A stretch of 64,000 nt of DNA from Pedobacter steynii (GTDB taxonomy: Bacteria; Bacteroidota; Bacteroidia; Sphingobacteriales; Sphingobacteriaceae). Under the pieces are notes generated by a model. It was not told the DNA's origin, ran no database searches, and was given only the letters and a program-made list of their open reading frames with translations. A program made the translations under genes and the position numbers. The DNA lies in assembly GCF_001721645.1 (NCBI RefSeq), contig NZ_CP017141.1:3224001-3288000 (forward strand), in the 5' to 3' direction. The number at the start of each line of letters is the position of its first letter. Within the stretch, counting starts at the first letter, position 1. Of the stretch, positions 63,918-64,000 are shown piece after piece.

Positions 63918-64000
63918 ATGGCAAAAGAAGTCAGTGCACTTGTTAAATTACAGATCAAGGGTGGAGCTGCAAATCCATCGCCACCAGTAGGACCTGCTTT
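63918..64000 (+). CDS. rplK: 50S ribosomal protein L11 (cut by window end)
   Basis: ATG at 63918 opens 27 full codons, [20 protein letters not shown] then SPPVGPA, the L11 start including the PxPPVGPA loop that binds 23S rRNA. It continues beyond the window. Position after nusG confirms it. Confidence 0.97.
   Translation, partial: MAKEVSALVKLQIKGGAANPSPPVGPA

Overview
The window is a piece of a Bacteroidota chromosome, most likely family Sphingobacteriaceae (Pedobacter-like). The evidence is two SusC/SusD polysaccharide-utilisation loci, a hybrid two-component (HTCS) regulator, CarboxypepD_reg-type TonB receptors, a DUF6266-like protein, promoters of the Bacteroidota type (TTTG, about 19 nt, TAnnTTTG), and little use of Shine-Dalgarno sites. 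No insertion sequence, prophage, CRISPR array or rRNA gene was seen.

Layout. (1) 2-12893: a tight plus-strand locus, susC (cut by the window edge), susD, a hairpin, GH2 beta-galactosidase, GH63-like alpha-glucosidase, a fused small-molecule kinase/class-III PLP phospho-lyase, and a DUF1338 2-oxoadipate dioxygenase/decarboxylase. These activities fit stepwise use of glucosyl-galactosyl-hydroxylysine, the O-glycan of collagen. This is an inference and the main hypothesis of this annotation. (2) 12974-14185: an unknown small protein, ferritin, and a tiny Lys/Cys-rich ORF. (3) 14182-27271: a minus-strand HTCS regulator divergent from a second locus, susC, susD, hairpin, beta-helix protein and GH2 enzyme. 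(4) 27343-38308: FemAB-like transferase, tdk, an acidic unknown protein, the rod-shape operon mreB-mreC-mreD-mrdA-rodA, and purN-purH. (5) 38718-47319: DUF6266-like protein, rpsT, radC, an EEP-family hydrolase, pheT, a coiled-coil protein, zapA, a candidate 6S-like RNA, rny and an Mpo1-like membrane protein.

(6) 47332-53732 looks like a phosphate-starvation region. A TonB receptor gene and a lipoprotein gene each have an upstream array of nTAA-type heptamers repeated every 11 bp. Each array ends exactly 8 bp before a TAnnTTTG -7 element, with no -33 TTTG. A third copy of this arrangement stands in front of no protein gene but before a strong terminator, which suggests a small RNA. The next gene, on the other strand, encodes an OlsF-like PlsC-GNAT fusion for phosphorus-free N-acyl amino acid lipids.

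(7) 53775-64000: HhH protein, apt, a PAS-LuxR regulator tail to tail with a membrane-anchored P-loop ATPase, acyl-CoA dehydrogenase, rpsU, xerC/D-type recombinase, hpf, then the translation cluster tRNA-Thr, -Tyr, -Gly, -Thr, tuf, tRNA-Trp, secE, nusG and rplK (cut by the window end).
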